NCBI RefSeq assembly: GCF_010731775.1
Contig: NZ_AP022590.1
Span: forward strand, 1,054,001 to 1,118,000
Reading direction: 5' to 3'
Length of the DNA stretch: 64,000 nucleotides
Source of the DNA: Mycobacterium mantenii
GTDB lineage: Bacteria > Actinomycetota > Actinomycetes > Mycobacteriales > Mycobacteriaceae
The position numbers were made by a program, and so were the translations under genes. Positions 39,634-47,613 of the stretch are shown here, piece by piece (the stretch's first letter is position 1; the number at the start of each line of letters is the position of its first letter). Under the pieces are notes generated by a model that saw only the letters and a list, made by a program, of their open reading frames with translations, searched no databases and was not told the origin of the DNA.

Positions 39634-39975
39634 TTAATGGTTGTCGTCATCACCGGTGGCGCGTTCGGTGAGCCCTTCTCGGGACAGCGCCCGGACGAAT
39701 CCGTAAGCCTGCATTCCGGACGGGCCGGGATTGTCGAAAATCCATTCGTTGATCTTTTCCAGCGCGTTGGCCAGGTCGTCGCGCTTGACCCGCACCAGGT
39801 AGGTCTTTCGGTCGTCGTCGGGATCCTCGATGGAATCGGCGACCGCAACGGGATTCCTGAACGCATAGGCGATCCCATGCACCGCATCGTGGTTCAGCGC
39901 CCATTGAATTTCGCTGGGACGCAATCGGTTCACCGCCAGATTACGGAAGTCATGGTCGTCGTCTGAACTGCTCAC
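39634..39975 (-). CDS. Hypothetical protein, acidic and basic mixed, about 113 residues
   Basis: I do not recognise a family. The GTG start at 39975 (VSSSDDDHDFRN) is tentative; an in-frame extension to 40041 is open but rich in Cys, Pro and Arg and looks non-coding. The body is well ordered: FRNLAVNRLRPSEIQWALNH, then a segment with alternating charge around RKTYLVRVKRDDLANALEKI, and an acidic tail ending DDDNH. No signal peptide or membrane segment is visible. It lies between pknE (upstream-facing, 174 bases away) and the RibD-like gene on the same strand. Confidence 0.6.
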   Translation of the reverse strand: MSSSDDDHDFRNLAVNRLRPSEIQWALNHDAVHGIAYAFRNPVAVADSIEDPDDDRKTYLVRVKRDDLANALEKINEWIFDNPGPSGMQAYGFVRALSREGLTERATGDDDNH

Positions 39976-40148
39976 CTGGCCGGTGATCCTTTTCTGTGTG
40001 CATCGAGGAAGTGGACAGCGATCAACTGAAGGTGACGTCACCGGGGGCGATCGGATCGAATGTCAAACCGGGCATTTTCATCATAGGAAGACGCGCCGTC
40101 GGCTGCATGTCGAGCGCCGTCCGCGCACTACCGCGAGCCTGTGCGGGC

Positions 40149-40862
40149 TCAACGGCGGTACTTCAAATACAGATAGCCGTCGCACACCAACGCGTGATCG
40201 AGGTGCATGGCGACGGGGGCGGCCAGCGGGGCCGGGGGCCGGTAGCCCACCGGTTGACTGGCCGCGAGTTTGGGCGCGATCGTCACGCACAGCTCGGTGA
40301 CGGCGTCGGCTTGCACCAGCTCGTCGAGCAGCGTCGGTCCGCCTTCGCACAGGATGCGCTGCATGCCGAGTTCGCGCAGCATCGCGACGGCGCGCGAGAC
40401 GTCCACCGAGTCGTCCCCGGCGACCAGGATGTGTCGCCGGTCGTCGTTGCGGTCGTGTCGCGCCGCGGTTCGTGCGCAGGTCACCAGGATCGGCGGCTGC
40501 TCGGGTTTGCCGAACAGCCGGTCCGGTAGCTCACCGCTACGGCTCACCACGGCGATCGGCGGTGGTTCGGCTCGGCCTTCGTGGTGGCGTCTGGCCCCCG
40601 CCGCATCGCTGAGCACGACCGGGCCGTAGTTCTCGGCGCGCGCGGTGCCGGCGCCGACCAGCACGACGTCGGCAAGGCCGCGCAGGATTTTCAGGAGCCG
40701 TTGATCGGTGGGGCACGACAGCGGACCGGCGCGGCCGCCGAACGCGGCGGCACCGTCGGCGCTGAAGATCATGTTGGCGCGCACGCCATCCGGGGGATCG
40801 GCGTAGAAGGGTGCGAGTTCGATGATGCTGGGGACGGCGCTGATCCGGGGCGGTTCGTTCAC
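40149..40862 (-). CDS. RibD C-terminal-domain (pyrimidine reductase / DHFR-like) protein
   Basis: A 237-residue NADPH-dependent reductase of the RibD C-terminal family. It has RANMIFSADGAAAFGG near the N-terminus, LADVVLVGAGTARAENYG, and the cofactor/substrate segment GMQRILCEGGPTLLDELV, then LCVTIAPKLA. It lacks a deaminase domain. It is similar to, but clearly distinct from, M. tuberculosis Rv2671, so it is probably a paralogue and its role in riboflavin synthesis is not certain; Rv2671 type enzymes can reduce dihydrofolate. The GTG start is three bases past the stop of the flavin reductase-like gene, so the two are co-transcribed. Confidence 0.85.
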   Translation of the reverse strand: MNEPPRISAVPSIIELAPFYADPPDGVRANMIFSADGAAAFGGRAGPLSCPTDQRLLKILRGLADVVLVGAGTARAENYGPVVLSDAAGARRHHEGRAEPPPIAVVSRSGELPDRLFGKPEQPPILVTCARTAARHDRNDDRRHILVAGDDSVDVSRAVAMLRELGMQRILCEGGPTLLDELVQADAVTELCVTIAPKLAASQPVGYRPPAPLAAPVAMHLDHALVCDGYLYLKYRR

Positions 40863-40865
40863 GCG

Positions 40866-41363
40866 CTAGGCCTCGTGGCCGGGCTGCAGCTGGCGGACGT
40901 CGCCGAAGGACACCCAGGTTTCCAGTTCCTTCGGCGGACTGCCGCCCACGGGTGCGAGCAGGTGCCCGACGTGGTCACCCAGCGAGAAGCGTTCGAGGAT
41001 CTCGCCGACGAACCATGCGGCGGCATCGTCGAGGATGGGCATCTGTTCGGGCCCGCGATGCCAGGAACAGCGGTCGAACTTGTTGACCGTGTCGCTGGTT
41101 TGGCTGCCGAAAAGCTCCACCACGTCGAGGTGTTCGTGGTCGAACACGTGCACGGCCAGGTGGGTGGCGTCGCGGGCGATCCGGAAGGTGTGGTTGCGCC
41201 GGGACAGCCCGACGAGGAATCGGGACGGATGGATGCTGGTCTGGCTGGCGAAACCCACCAGGCAGCCGGCCGGGGTGCCGTGGGCCTGCGTGGTGACGAC
41301 GTACATCGGATAGTTGAGCAGCGACACCAGCTTGTCGAAGGCGTCGGTTCCCGGGTCGGACAT
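40866..41363 (-). CDS. Flavin reductase-like FMN-binding protein
   Basis: A 165-residue split beta-barrel flavoprotein. The ATG at 41363 has a purine-rich GGGAAG eight or so bases upstream. Family marks are a N-terminal MYVVTTQAHGTPAGCLVGFASQ type segment, SIHPSRFLVGLSRRNHTFRIA, and LAVHVFDHEH followed by ELFGSQTSDTVNKFDR. These proteins reduce or bind FMN, sometimes for a partner monooxygenase. It stands 17 bases downstream of the broken DoxX gene and just before the RibD-like reductase, suggesting a small redox operon. No partner oxygenase is adjacent. Confidence 0.85.
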   Translation of the reverse strand: MSDPGTDAFDKLVSLLNYPMYVVTTQAHGTPAGCLVGFASQTSIHPSRFLVGLSRRNHTFRIARDATHLAVHVFDHEHLDVVELFGSQTSDTVNKFDRCSWHRGPEQMPILDDAAAWFVGEILERFSLGDHVGHLLAPVGGSPPKELETWVSFGDVRQLQPGHEA

Positions 41364-41380
41364 CCGGTCAGTCTTCCCCG

Positions 41381-41889
41381 TCAGGGCTTGGTGGAATCGT
41401 GTTCCCGTGATTTTGGCGCACGCGCCGACTTGGTGAGCAGGGCATCGAGTGAGAGGGTGCCGCCCCCGACGATCACCAGGAACAGGCAGCCGCACAGCTG
41501 AGCCAGGTCCACCCGCGCTTCGTGAATGAAATTCCACCAGCCGTGCTCGCCACGGAAGAGCGGGGCGTCGCCCCAGAAGATGGGCAGCTTGGTGATCAAC
41601 AGGCGCCGACCATGTCGACGATCATGGGCAACGTGGCAAGGCGGGTCAGCAGGCCCAGTAAAATCAAAGTGCCGCAGGCGATTTCAATTACCCCATCGAA
41701 AGAGCCGAAGAACCCTGCTGCGGGTATCCCCGCTTTCTCGAATCGCCCGGTGCCCAGCGAGGCCGGACGGAGAAATTTGAGGATGCCCTCGCACGCGAAA
41801 ACCACTCCCACATAGAGACGAATCAGCGCCACCGCGGCCGGCGCTCGCGTAGCGAGCGTCGAAATCATCCGGGCGGCGAGTGTTCGCAT
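41381..41889 (-). pseudogene. DoxX-family membrane protein split by a one-base frameshift
   Basis: The upstream part (41596-41889, 97 residues, ATG with AAGGAAAG before it) encodes the first DoxX helices: ALIRLYVGVVFACEGILKF, then GIPAAGFFGSFDGVIEIACGTLILLGLLTRLA and LPMIVDMVGAC before a TGA at 41598-41596. The DoxX sequence resumes in the next frame as LLITKLPIFWG and continues to 41381 with a last helix ending near GGGTLSLDALL. One missing base between the Ala and Leu codons at about 41602 restores a normal protein of about 168 residues. The stop overlaps a TTG (TTGA), so coupled translation of two halves cannot be excluded. A sequencing error is also possible. Confidence 0.8.
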
Positions 41890-41904
41890 GCGACTTTCCT
41901 TCGG

Positions 41905-43185
41905 CTATCCCTGCGATCGATCCTTCATGGCCCGCCGAATCAGGTAGGCGGCGACGCCGATGCCCAGCACCGCCGCACCGGACAGCACCGAGGGCAGCGG
42001 CATCGCGAATGCCAGCAGCACGCAGCCGAGCAGCCCGATCACCGGGATGGCCCGGTGCGGGCGCCCTTCGTCGGGGCCCAGGGTGAACGCGGAGGCGTTG
42101 GCGATGGCGTAGTAGATCAGCACGGCGAAGGAGGAAAACCCGATGGCGCCGCGAAGGTCGGTGGTGGCGGCCAGGATGGCGACGCAGACGCCGATCAGCA
42201 GCTCGGCACGGTGGGGCACCTGGAACCGTGGGTGCACGGCCGCCAGCGCGTGGGGGAGATGGCGGTCTCGCGCCATGGCCAGCGTGGTGCGCGAGACGCC
42301 GAGGATCAGGGCGAGCAGGGAGCCCACCGCCGCGACCACCGCGCCCACCTGGACGGCGGGGACCAGCCAGGCCGCTCCCGCCGCGCGGGCCGTGTCCACG
42401 AGCGGGGCGGCGCTGCGGGCGAGGCGGGCCGGCCCGAGCACCGAAAGGGCTGCCACGGCCACCAGTGCGTAGATGGCCAGGGTGATGGTGAGGGCCAACG
42501 GTATCGCCCGTGGAATGGTGCGGGACGGGTCACGCACCTCCTCGCCCAGCGTGGCGATGCGCGCATAGCCGGCGAAGGCGAAGAACAGCAGACCCGCGGC
42601 CTGGACGACACCGCCGATGGTCGCGCCGGTCGGGCGGAGCGAATCGGTGCCGGCCGCCGTGGAGGTGAATGCGGCGACGATCACCGCGGCCAGCACGGCC
42701 AGCACCGCGGCGACGATGATGCGGGTCAGCCAGGCCGACTTCCGCACGCCGGCGTAGTTCACCGCCGTGAGCGCGACCACCGCCGCGACGGCCACCGCGT
42801 GCGCCTGCGCCGGCCAGGCGTAGTAGCCGATGGTCAGGGCCATCGCCGCGCACGACGCGGTCTTGCCGACGACGAAGCCCCACCCGGCCAGGTATCCCCA
42901 GAAGTCGCCCAACCGCTTTCGGCCATAGACGTAGGTGCCGCCCGATGCGGGGTAGCGCGCCGCCAGTCGCGCGGAGGACGTGGCGTTGCAGTAGGCGACC
43001 ACCGCCGCCAGCGCCAGGCCAAGCAGCAGTCCCGAGCCGGCGGCATGCGCGGCGGGTCCCAGCGCCGCGAAAATCCCCGCCCCGATCATCGAGCCGAGCC
43101 CGATCACCACCGCATCGAAAACCCCGAGACTGCGGCGCAATTCGTCGCCGCCGGCCGGGGTGTGGATCGGGGTGCTTTCGGACAC
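41905..43185 (-). CDS. APC-family amino acid/cation permease
   Basis: A 426-residue membrane transporter with about twelve hydrophobic segments. The GTG at 43185 is preceded by AGGAG. Family marks are VIGLGSMIGAGIFAALG in the first helix, ASGGTYVYGRKRLGDFWGYLAGWGFVVGK spread over loop 2-3, and GYARIATLGEEVRDPSRTIPRAIPLAL after helix 6. This is the CAT-like branch of the amino acid-polyamine-organocation superfamily. It is transcribed divergently from the ArsR fusion gene across an 87-base region that contains a palindromic ArsR-type operator, so the regulator may also control it. Substrate unknown. Confidence 0.9.
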   Translation of the reverse strand: MSESTPIHTPAGGDELRRSLGVFDAVVIGLGSMIGAGIFAALGPAAHAAGSGLLLGLALAAVVAYCNATSSARLAARYPASGGTYVYGRKRLGDFWGYLAGWGFVVGKTASCAAMALTIGYYAWPAQAHAVAVAAVVALTAVNYAGVRKSAWLTRIIVAAVLAVLAAVIVAAFTSTAAGTDSLRPTGATIGGVVQAAGLLFFAFAGYARIATLGEEVRDPSRTIPRAIPLALTITLAIYALVAVAALSVLGPARLARSAAPLVDTARAAGAAWLVPAVQVGAVVAAVGSLLALILGVSRTTLAMARDRHLPHALAAVHPRFQVPHRAELLIGVCVAILAATTDLRGAIGFSSFAVLIYYAIANASAFTLGPDEGRPHRAIPVIGLLGCVLLAFAMPLPSVLSGAAVLGIGVAAYLIRRAMKDRSQG

Positions 43186-43241
43186 TTTCGTCTCCTGGCA
43201 TGTCGGATAGGCGTGGTGTCACCCTGCGCAGCGCCTAACCT

Positions 43242-43257
43242 ATCAAACCCATTTGAT
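43242..43257 (+). promoter_or_regulatory. ArsR/SmtB-type palindromic operator
   Basis: ATCAAA (43242-43247) and TTTGAT (43252-43257) form a perfect palindrome with a four-base centre, in the style of ArsR/SmtB operators. It lies just upstream of the TATTCT -10 candidate (43259-43264) of the ArsR fusion gene and between the two divergent genes, a good place for repression of either. Confidence 0.65.
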
Positions 43258-43258
43258 G

Positions 43259-43264
43259 TATTCT
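43259..43264 (+). promoter_or_regulatory. Possible -10 hexamer of the ArsR fusion gene
   Basis: TATTCT fits TANNNT and ends eight bases before the ATG at 43273, giving a leader of only a base or two. It directly abuts the ATCAAA/TTTGAT operator. Confidence 0.45.
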
Positions 43265-43272
43265 GCGGAACT

Positions 43273-44010
43273 ATGCCGGCAGCAGGTCGCGCGGCCGTCC
43301 CGCCGCTGATGCAGATAGCGTCGCATCCACTGCGGTGGGCGCTGCTGATGGAGCTGTCATCCGGGGACCACCGGGTGCGGGAACTGGCCGCCGCCGTCGG
43401 GGAGCCGCAGAACCTGGTCTCGTATCACCTGCGACTGTTACGTTCGGCCGGACTCGTCGACGCGCGGCGCAGCAACTTCGACGGCCGCGACACCTATTAC
43501 CGGTTGGACCTGGCGAAGTGCGCCAAGGCATTCGGCGAGGCCGCCGCCGCGTTGCATCCGGCGCTGGCGCCCGCGCCGACCGCGCAGCCGGCTGCGCGGT
43601 CGGTGTTGTTCTTGTGCACCGGCAACAGCGCGCGCTCACCCATGGCCGCGGCGCTGCTGAAGCAACGGGGGCAGGGCCGCATTCGAACGGCGAGCGCGGG
43701 CAGCCATCCGAAAGCCGAGCTGCACGCCAGCGCTCTGCGGGTCATGCGCGACGAATACGGCATCGATCTCGGCGGCACCCGGCCCCAGCCGTTGGCCGCG
43801 GTTTCCCGGCACCGCTTCGACTGCGTGATCACGTTGTGCGACAAGGTGCGCGAGTACGCGCGCGACCACGATCTGGCTACCACAACGCATTGGAGCGTGC
43901 CCGACCCGTCGAACGCCGGTTTCCCCGAATTCCGGCGTGTAGCAAGCGAATTGAGCCACCGCGTCGACTTCTTCCTGCCCCTGCTGGCCACCCGCGCGGG
44001 CGGGCGGTGA
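43273..44010 (+). CDS. ArsR-type regulator fused to arsenate reductase / LMW phosphatase domain
   Basis: A 245-residue fusion. Residues 1-100 form a winged helix (IASHPLRWALLMELSSGD, then the recognition region GEPQNLVSYHLRLLRSAGLV). Residues 108-245 form a low-molecular-weight phosphatase/ArsC domain with the P-loop CTGNSAR at 115-121 and the acid DPS near 211. A second Cys189 is present (ITLCDKV), but the third Cys of thioredoxin-coupled ArsC is missing. Such fusions exist in other actinobacteria. The regulator half lacks the classic ELCVCD metal box. The ATG at 43273 follows a palindromic operator, suggesting autoregulation, and the stop overlaps a GTG next to the multicopper oxidase start (GTGA). 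Confidence 0.88.
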   Translation: MPAAGRAAVPPLMQIASHPLRWALLMELSSGDHRVRELAAAVGEPQNLVSYHLRLLRSAGLVDARRSNFDGRDTYYRLDLAKCAKAFGEAAAALHPALAPAPTAQPAARSVLFLCTGNSARSPMAAALLKQRGQGRIRTASAGSHPKAELHASALRVMRDEYGIDLGGTRPQPLAAVSRHRFDCVITLCDKVREYARDHDLATTTHWSVPDPSNAGFPEFRRVASELSHRVDFFLPLLATRAGGR

Positions 44011-44012
44011 CC

Positions 44013-45494
44013 ATGGCCCTCAACCGGCGTCAGTTCTGCACATGGGCCGCATTGACGGCGGTGACGGGAAGCGCCGCTGCCGGGGCGGGGGCCGCCTGTT
44101 CGCGCCCCTCGGCGTCCGGCCCACCCGGCGGCAAAGCCGATTACACGCTGCGAATCGGCTCGGGGAAGGTCGAATTGGCCCCGGACCGGATCGTGTCGAC
44201 CCTGACCTACAACGGGCAATTTCCGGGCCCGCTGCTGCGGTTCACGGAGGGCCGGCGCACCTGGGTCGACGTCTTCAACGACACCGACGCCCCGGAACAG
44301 TTGCATTGGCACGGCCAGCATGTCGGTGTGGACGTCGACGGCGCCGCCGAGGAGGGGACCCCCTACATCCCCGCACACGGCATGCGCAGGATTTCCTTCG
44401 TCCCCGGCCCGGCGGGCTTCCGCTTCTATCACACCCACGTCGTCCCGCGCGCGGATCTGTCCCGTGGCCAGTACAGCGGTCTGGTGGGCCCGGTCTACAT
44501 CGAGCCCGCCGAGAACGCGGGCGCTTACGACCAGGAAGTCTTCTTGACGCTCAAGGAATTTGAGCCCAAGTTCAGCCGTGGGGGCGACATGGCCGGCGAT
44601 TTTCTGGCCGGTGAGCAGGAGCAAGATCTCAAGGAGAGAGGCGAGTCGTCCATGGCCGCCTCGCTGCGTCGTGGTGACTCGCCCGGCAACGAGGTCGGAT
44701 ACGGGGCCTTCGCGATCAACGGACGCATGCTGGGCCACGGCGATCCCCTTCGCGTGCGCACCGGTCAGCGAGTGCTGCTGCACGTGCTCAACGGCAGCGC
44801 CACCGAAACACGCAGTCTGGCCCTGCCCGGGCACACTTTCGACGTCGTCGCGCTGGACGGCAACCCGGTGCCCACGCGTGCCACCGTGCCTGTGTTGTGG
44901 CTCGGCGCCGGCGAACGGATCTCGGCTGTCGTGAACATGACCAATCCGGGTGTCTGGGTTTTGGGCGATCTGTCCGACGATGACCGCGGCCGCGGAATGG
45001 GGATGGTCGTCGAATACGCCGGGCGCACAGGCGATCCGCAATGGGCGCCGTCCCCACCGTTCGCCTGGGACTACCGGCCGTTCGGCGCCTCCGGGCCGGC
45101 GGGGGTGGCACCGCCCGATCACACCATCGACCTGTTGATCGAGAAACGCAACGCCGCCGACAACGGTTTCAACGTCTGGACGATCAACGGCGCGCCGTTC
45201 GCGATGGACACCAACAAGCCCGTGCTCGATATCGAGCGCGGCAAGCGCTACCGGCTGCGGTTCCGCAACGCCAGCGACGACCTGCACCCCATGCACCTGC
45301 ACCGGCACACGTTCGAGATCACCCGGTTCGCCGGGACGCCCACCGCCGGCATCCGCAAGGACGTCGCCATGCTCGGCGGGTACCAAAGCATGGAGGTCGA
45401 TTTCGTCGCCGACCAAGGCGGCCTTTCGCTGCTGCACTGCCATCAACAGATCCACATGGATTACGGGCTCATGCTGCTGCTTAACAGCCGCTGA
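44013..45494 (+). CDS. Multicopper oxidase with twin-arginine signal
   Basis: A 493-residue exported oxidase. The N-terminus has a twin-arginine motif (NRRQF, Arg5-Arg6), a hydrophobic stretch and a possible lipobox ending at Cys29. Copper ligands are seen in four places: HWHG near residue 100, HTHV near 140, HPMHLHRHTF near 425 and HCHQQIHMDYGLM near the C-terminus, which contains the type 1 Cys-His-Met set. A GTG two codons upstream (44007) overlaps the previous stop and is an alternative start. It is coupled to the ArsR-ArsC fusion, so a role in metal or metalloid tolerance at the cell envelope is likely. Copper(I) detoxification and arsenite handling are both possible. Confidence 0.9.
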   Translation: MALNRRQFCTWAALTAVTGSAAAGAGAACSRPSASGPPGGKADYTLRIGSGKVELAPDRIVSTLTYNGQFPGPLLRFTEGRRTWVDVFNDTDAPEQLHWHGQHVGVDVDGAAEEGTPYIPAHGMRRISFVPGPAGFRFYHTHVVPRADLSRGQYSGLVGPVYIEPAENAGAYDQEVFLTLKEFEPKFSRGGDMAGDFLAGEQEQDLKERGESSMAASLRRGDSPGNEVGYGAFAINGRMLGHGDPLRVRTGQRVLLHVLNGSATETRSLALPGHTFDVVALDGNPVPTRATVPVLWLGAGERISAVVNMTNPGVWVLGDLSDDDRGRGMGMVVEYAGRTGDPQWAPSPPFAWDYRPFGASGPAGVAPPDHTIDLLIEKRNAADNGFNVWTINGAPFAMDTNKPVLDIERGKRYRLRFRNASDDLHPMHLHRHTFEITRFAGTPTAGIRKDVAMLGGYQSMEVDFVADQGGLSLLHCHQQIHMDYGLMLLLNSR

Positions 45495-45511
45495 TCCGAA
45501 GAGGTCCCCCC

Positions 45512-46636
45512 TTACCCCAGCGGGTTGTTGTGGCGCACCCCCCGATACATGCCCCAACGCACGATCCACGGCATCACCACGCGTTCGACCGACCAGGACG
45601 GGAAGCGGAAGGCATGGCCGGTGGGCAGGAAGACTTCCAGCCCATTGGGCTGTATACCCACTAACGAACCCCACCGCCGCGTCGGCGCCTTGTACGCGCG
45701 CAACGGCCGGCCGGCGAAGTCGGCGAGGACGTTACGGGCCACCAGGGCGTCGCCCCGGTTACGGGCCGAGCTGCGCAACGGATCGGTCGCCGCGACGTCG
45801 CCGACCGCGAACACACCCAGGTGACCGGGCACCCGCAGCTCCGGAGTGACGCGCACAAATCCGCGCTCGTCGAGCAACTCCGGCGGCAGCCACTCGGTGT
45901 TGGGCCGCACCCGCCCGATCGCCCAGAGCACGGCGTCGGCGTCGGCTTGCGGTTGGCCGGTGCTCCATCGGACCGGTTCGCTGGTGAGTTCGTCGCCGGT
46001 GAAGTCCTCTGCGAGCACGGCGCGGTGTCCGGGGTGCAGGCCGACGCCCAGTTCGGACAGTCGAGCACGGATCCGCTGCCATATCCGCGGATGGTGCCCC
46101 TCGAGGGCGGACTCGCCGGGGAAGTACAGGTCAATTTGCTTGTCCGGCCAGGTGGTTGCCATGTTGAGCGCGCTGCTGACCGCCGCGGCGCCGCCGCCCA
46201 CCACAATCACCGACCCGGCCGCGGCCAGCCGGTCATGCGCGGCGCGCAGCCCCGCTTCGATCTCGGCTGCGGACTGCAAGATCGGCTGGCGCCAGAAGCC
46301 GTTGCTGACGCCGGTCGAAATGACCAGCGCGTTGTATCCCTCGGTGATGGTCTTGCCGTCTTCGGTTCGGCCGAAGACGGTTTGGGCAGCCAGGTCCACT
46401 CCGGTCAGCGTGGCCTGCACCGTCCTGACGCCATCGAGGCGGCGGAACCGGTCGAACGGAATCCAGTAGTCGCGGGCCCAATCGTGCGGACGCGAGAGCC
46501 GGACACCGAGTTCCTGTCCGCTGACCAGCGCGGGTTTGGCCGAAATCCCGACGACGTCGGCATGCCGGGACAGCCGGATCGCCGCGAGGACGCCCGCGTC
46601 CCCGAGCCCGGCGACGACGACACGCTTTCGCTTCAT
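45512..46636 (-). CDS. FAD-dependent pyridine nucleotide-disulfide-type oxidoreductase
   Basis: A 374-residue flavoprotein related to type II NADH dehydrogenase/AIF-like enzymes. The ATG at 46636 gives KRKRVVVAGLGDAGVLAAIRL, an N-terminal FAD-binding GxGxxG. A second nucleotide fold, VIVVGGGAAAVSSALNMA, lies at about residue 150, and the C-terminal FAD contact GVFAVGDVAA at about 275. No CxxC redox pair is seen. The C-terminal region ends with a semi-hydrophobic stretch (VMPWIVRWGMYRG) that could touch the membrane. It converges with the multicopper oxidase gene (17 bases between stops) and diverges from the membrane protein gene. Confidence 0.85.
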   Translation of the reverse strand: MKRKRVVVAGLGDAGVLAAIRLSRHADVVGISAKPALVSGQELGVRLSRPHDWARDYWIPFDRFRRLDGVRTVQATLTGVDLAAQTVFGRTEDGKTITEGYNALVISTGVSNGFWRQPILQSAAEIEAGLRAAHDRLAAAGSVIVVGGGAAAVSSALNMATTWPDKQIDLYFPGESALEGHHPRIWQRIRARLSELGVGLHPGHRAVLAEDFTGDELTSEPVRWSTGQPQADADAVLWAIGRVRPNTEWLPPELLDERGFVRVTPELRVPGHLGVFAVGDVAATDPLRSSARNRGDALVARNVLADFAGRPLRAYKAPTRRWGSLVGIQPNGLEVFLPTGHAFRFPSWSVERVVMPWIVRWGMYRGVRHNNPLG

Positions 46637-46707
46637 GCCCGCTATCCTGCCCTGCGTACAGTGCGGACGAGCCGTTGACCGATACGAGAGCGAGGTGGCC
46701 ACGTCAG

Positions 46708-47613
46708 ATGATCGTCTCGCGCCGAAGCGGTCGCCCGGAGCGGCCGGGGGAGTCAGGGAGGTCGGGGCGCCCGCGGGTGAACGCCGCCCTGCGCACCTTT
46801 CTGACTGCCATGGTGCGCGCGTCGGCCCCGCGTCCCGCCGCGGCCCAGCGCGCCGCCAAGGACTTCGAGAAGGGCCTGATCCCGGCGGTCATCGCCGAGA
46901 TCCGGTGGTCGTTCACCCGGCCGCGCACCTGGCTGATGGGTGTGGTGGCCAACGTGATCTTCGCCGCCGGCTGGTTGCTGGTGCAGCCGCTGACCCCGGT
47001 GGGCCACCACCACCCCGATTGGGTGATCCTGGTGGGCACCTATTTCTCCTCGTGGGTCCTCGTCGACGTCACCACCACCAACTTCCTGGGCGCCGACCAT
47101 TACCGCATCCTTCGGGGGTTATCGGACGGGGTGCCGTTCTGGCGAATCCTCCTGATCAAGAACCTCGCCTTGCTCGCGATCGTCGGGCTGCCCACCCTGG
47201 GTGCCGCGGTCACGTTGACGCTTTGGCTGGAAACGCCTGCGCGGCTGGGCATTACGATCCCGACCGTCGCGGTGCCCATCGTGTCCTGGCTGGGCGTCGG
47301 CAACCTCATCTCGGTGTTGCACCCGGTCGGTGTCGAGCCGCTGCTGAGGCGCTGGCGCCAGCGCGGCGATCTGCGCCGCACCCGCAGTTGGGTGCTGGCC
47401 CTGACGTTGCCGTACGCGCTGTACTACGTGGCCGATCCGATGAACGGCGTGGAGCACCGCGTGTTGTGGCAGCAGGCGCCCGCCCTGATCTGGCCGGTGT
47501 TCGGGCGTGACACGAAAAGCTTCGTCCACCTCGTCATCGCCATGAGCGTGTGGATCGCCGGCAGCATCGCCGCGGTGTCGTGGGTGCGCAGGCGCGGATT
47601 GCAGATCCGCTAG
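46708..47613 (+). CDS. Integral membrane protein of unknown function
   Basis: About 301 residues with six or so hydrophobic segments (for example LMGVVANVIFAAGWLLV, ILVGTYFSSWVLVDV, LLAIVGLPTLGAAVTLTLW). I do not recognise a named family, although proteins with this layout are common in mycobacteria. The start is uncertain. I give the ATG at 46708; the following 23 residues are Arg/Gly/Pro-rich, and a GTG at 46777 (VNAALRTFLTAMVRAS) may be the real start. A TACAGT hexamer at 46657 is a -10 candidate. The stop shares the four bases CTAG with the stop of the converging LLM oxidoreductase gene. Confidence 0.75.
   Translation: MIVSRRSGRPERPGESGRSGRPRVNAALRTFLTAMVRASAPRPAAAQRAAKDFEKGLIPAVIAEIRWSFTRPRTWLMGVVANVIFAAGWLLVQPLTPVGHHHPDWVILVGTYFSSWVLVDVTTTNFLGADHYRILRGLSDGVPFWRILLIKNLALLAIVGLPTLGAAVTLTLWLETPARLGITIPTVAVPIVSWLGVGNLISVLHPVGVEPLLRRWRQRGDLRRTRSWVLALTLPYALYYVADPMNGVEHRVLWQQAPALIWPVFGRDTKSFVHLVIAMSVWIAGSIAAVSWVRRRGLQIR

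Noticed and set aside
42055..43272. Upstream extension of the ArsR fusion frame
   Set aside because: It lies opposite the APC permease, is low in complexity and would run through the operator and promoter. The ATG at 43273 begins the winged-helix domain.
43497..45674. Minus-strand open frame of about 725 codons opposite the multicopper oxidase
   Set aside because: The plus strand has all copper ligands and a Tat signal; the antisense frame shows no recognisable domain.
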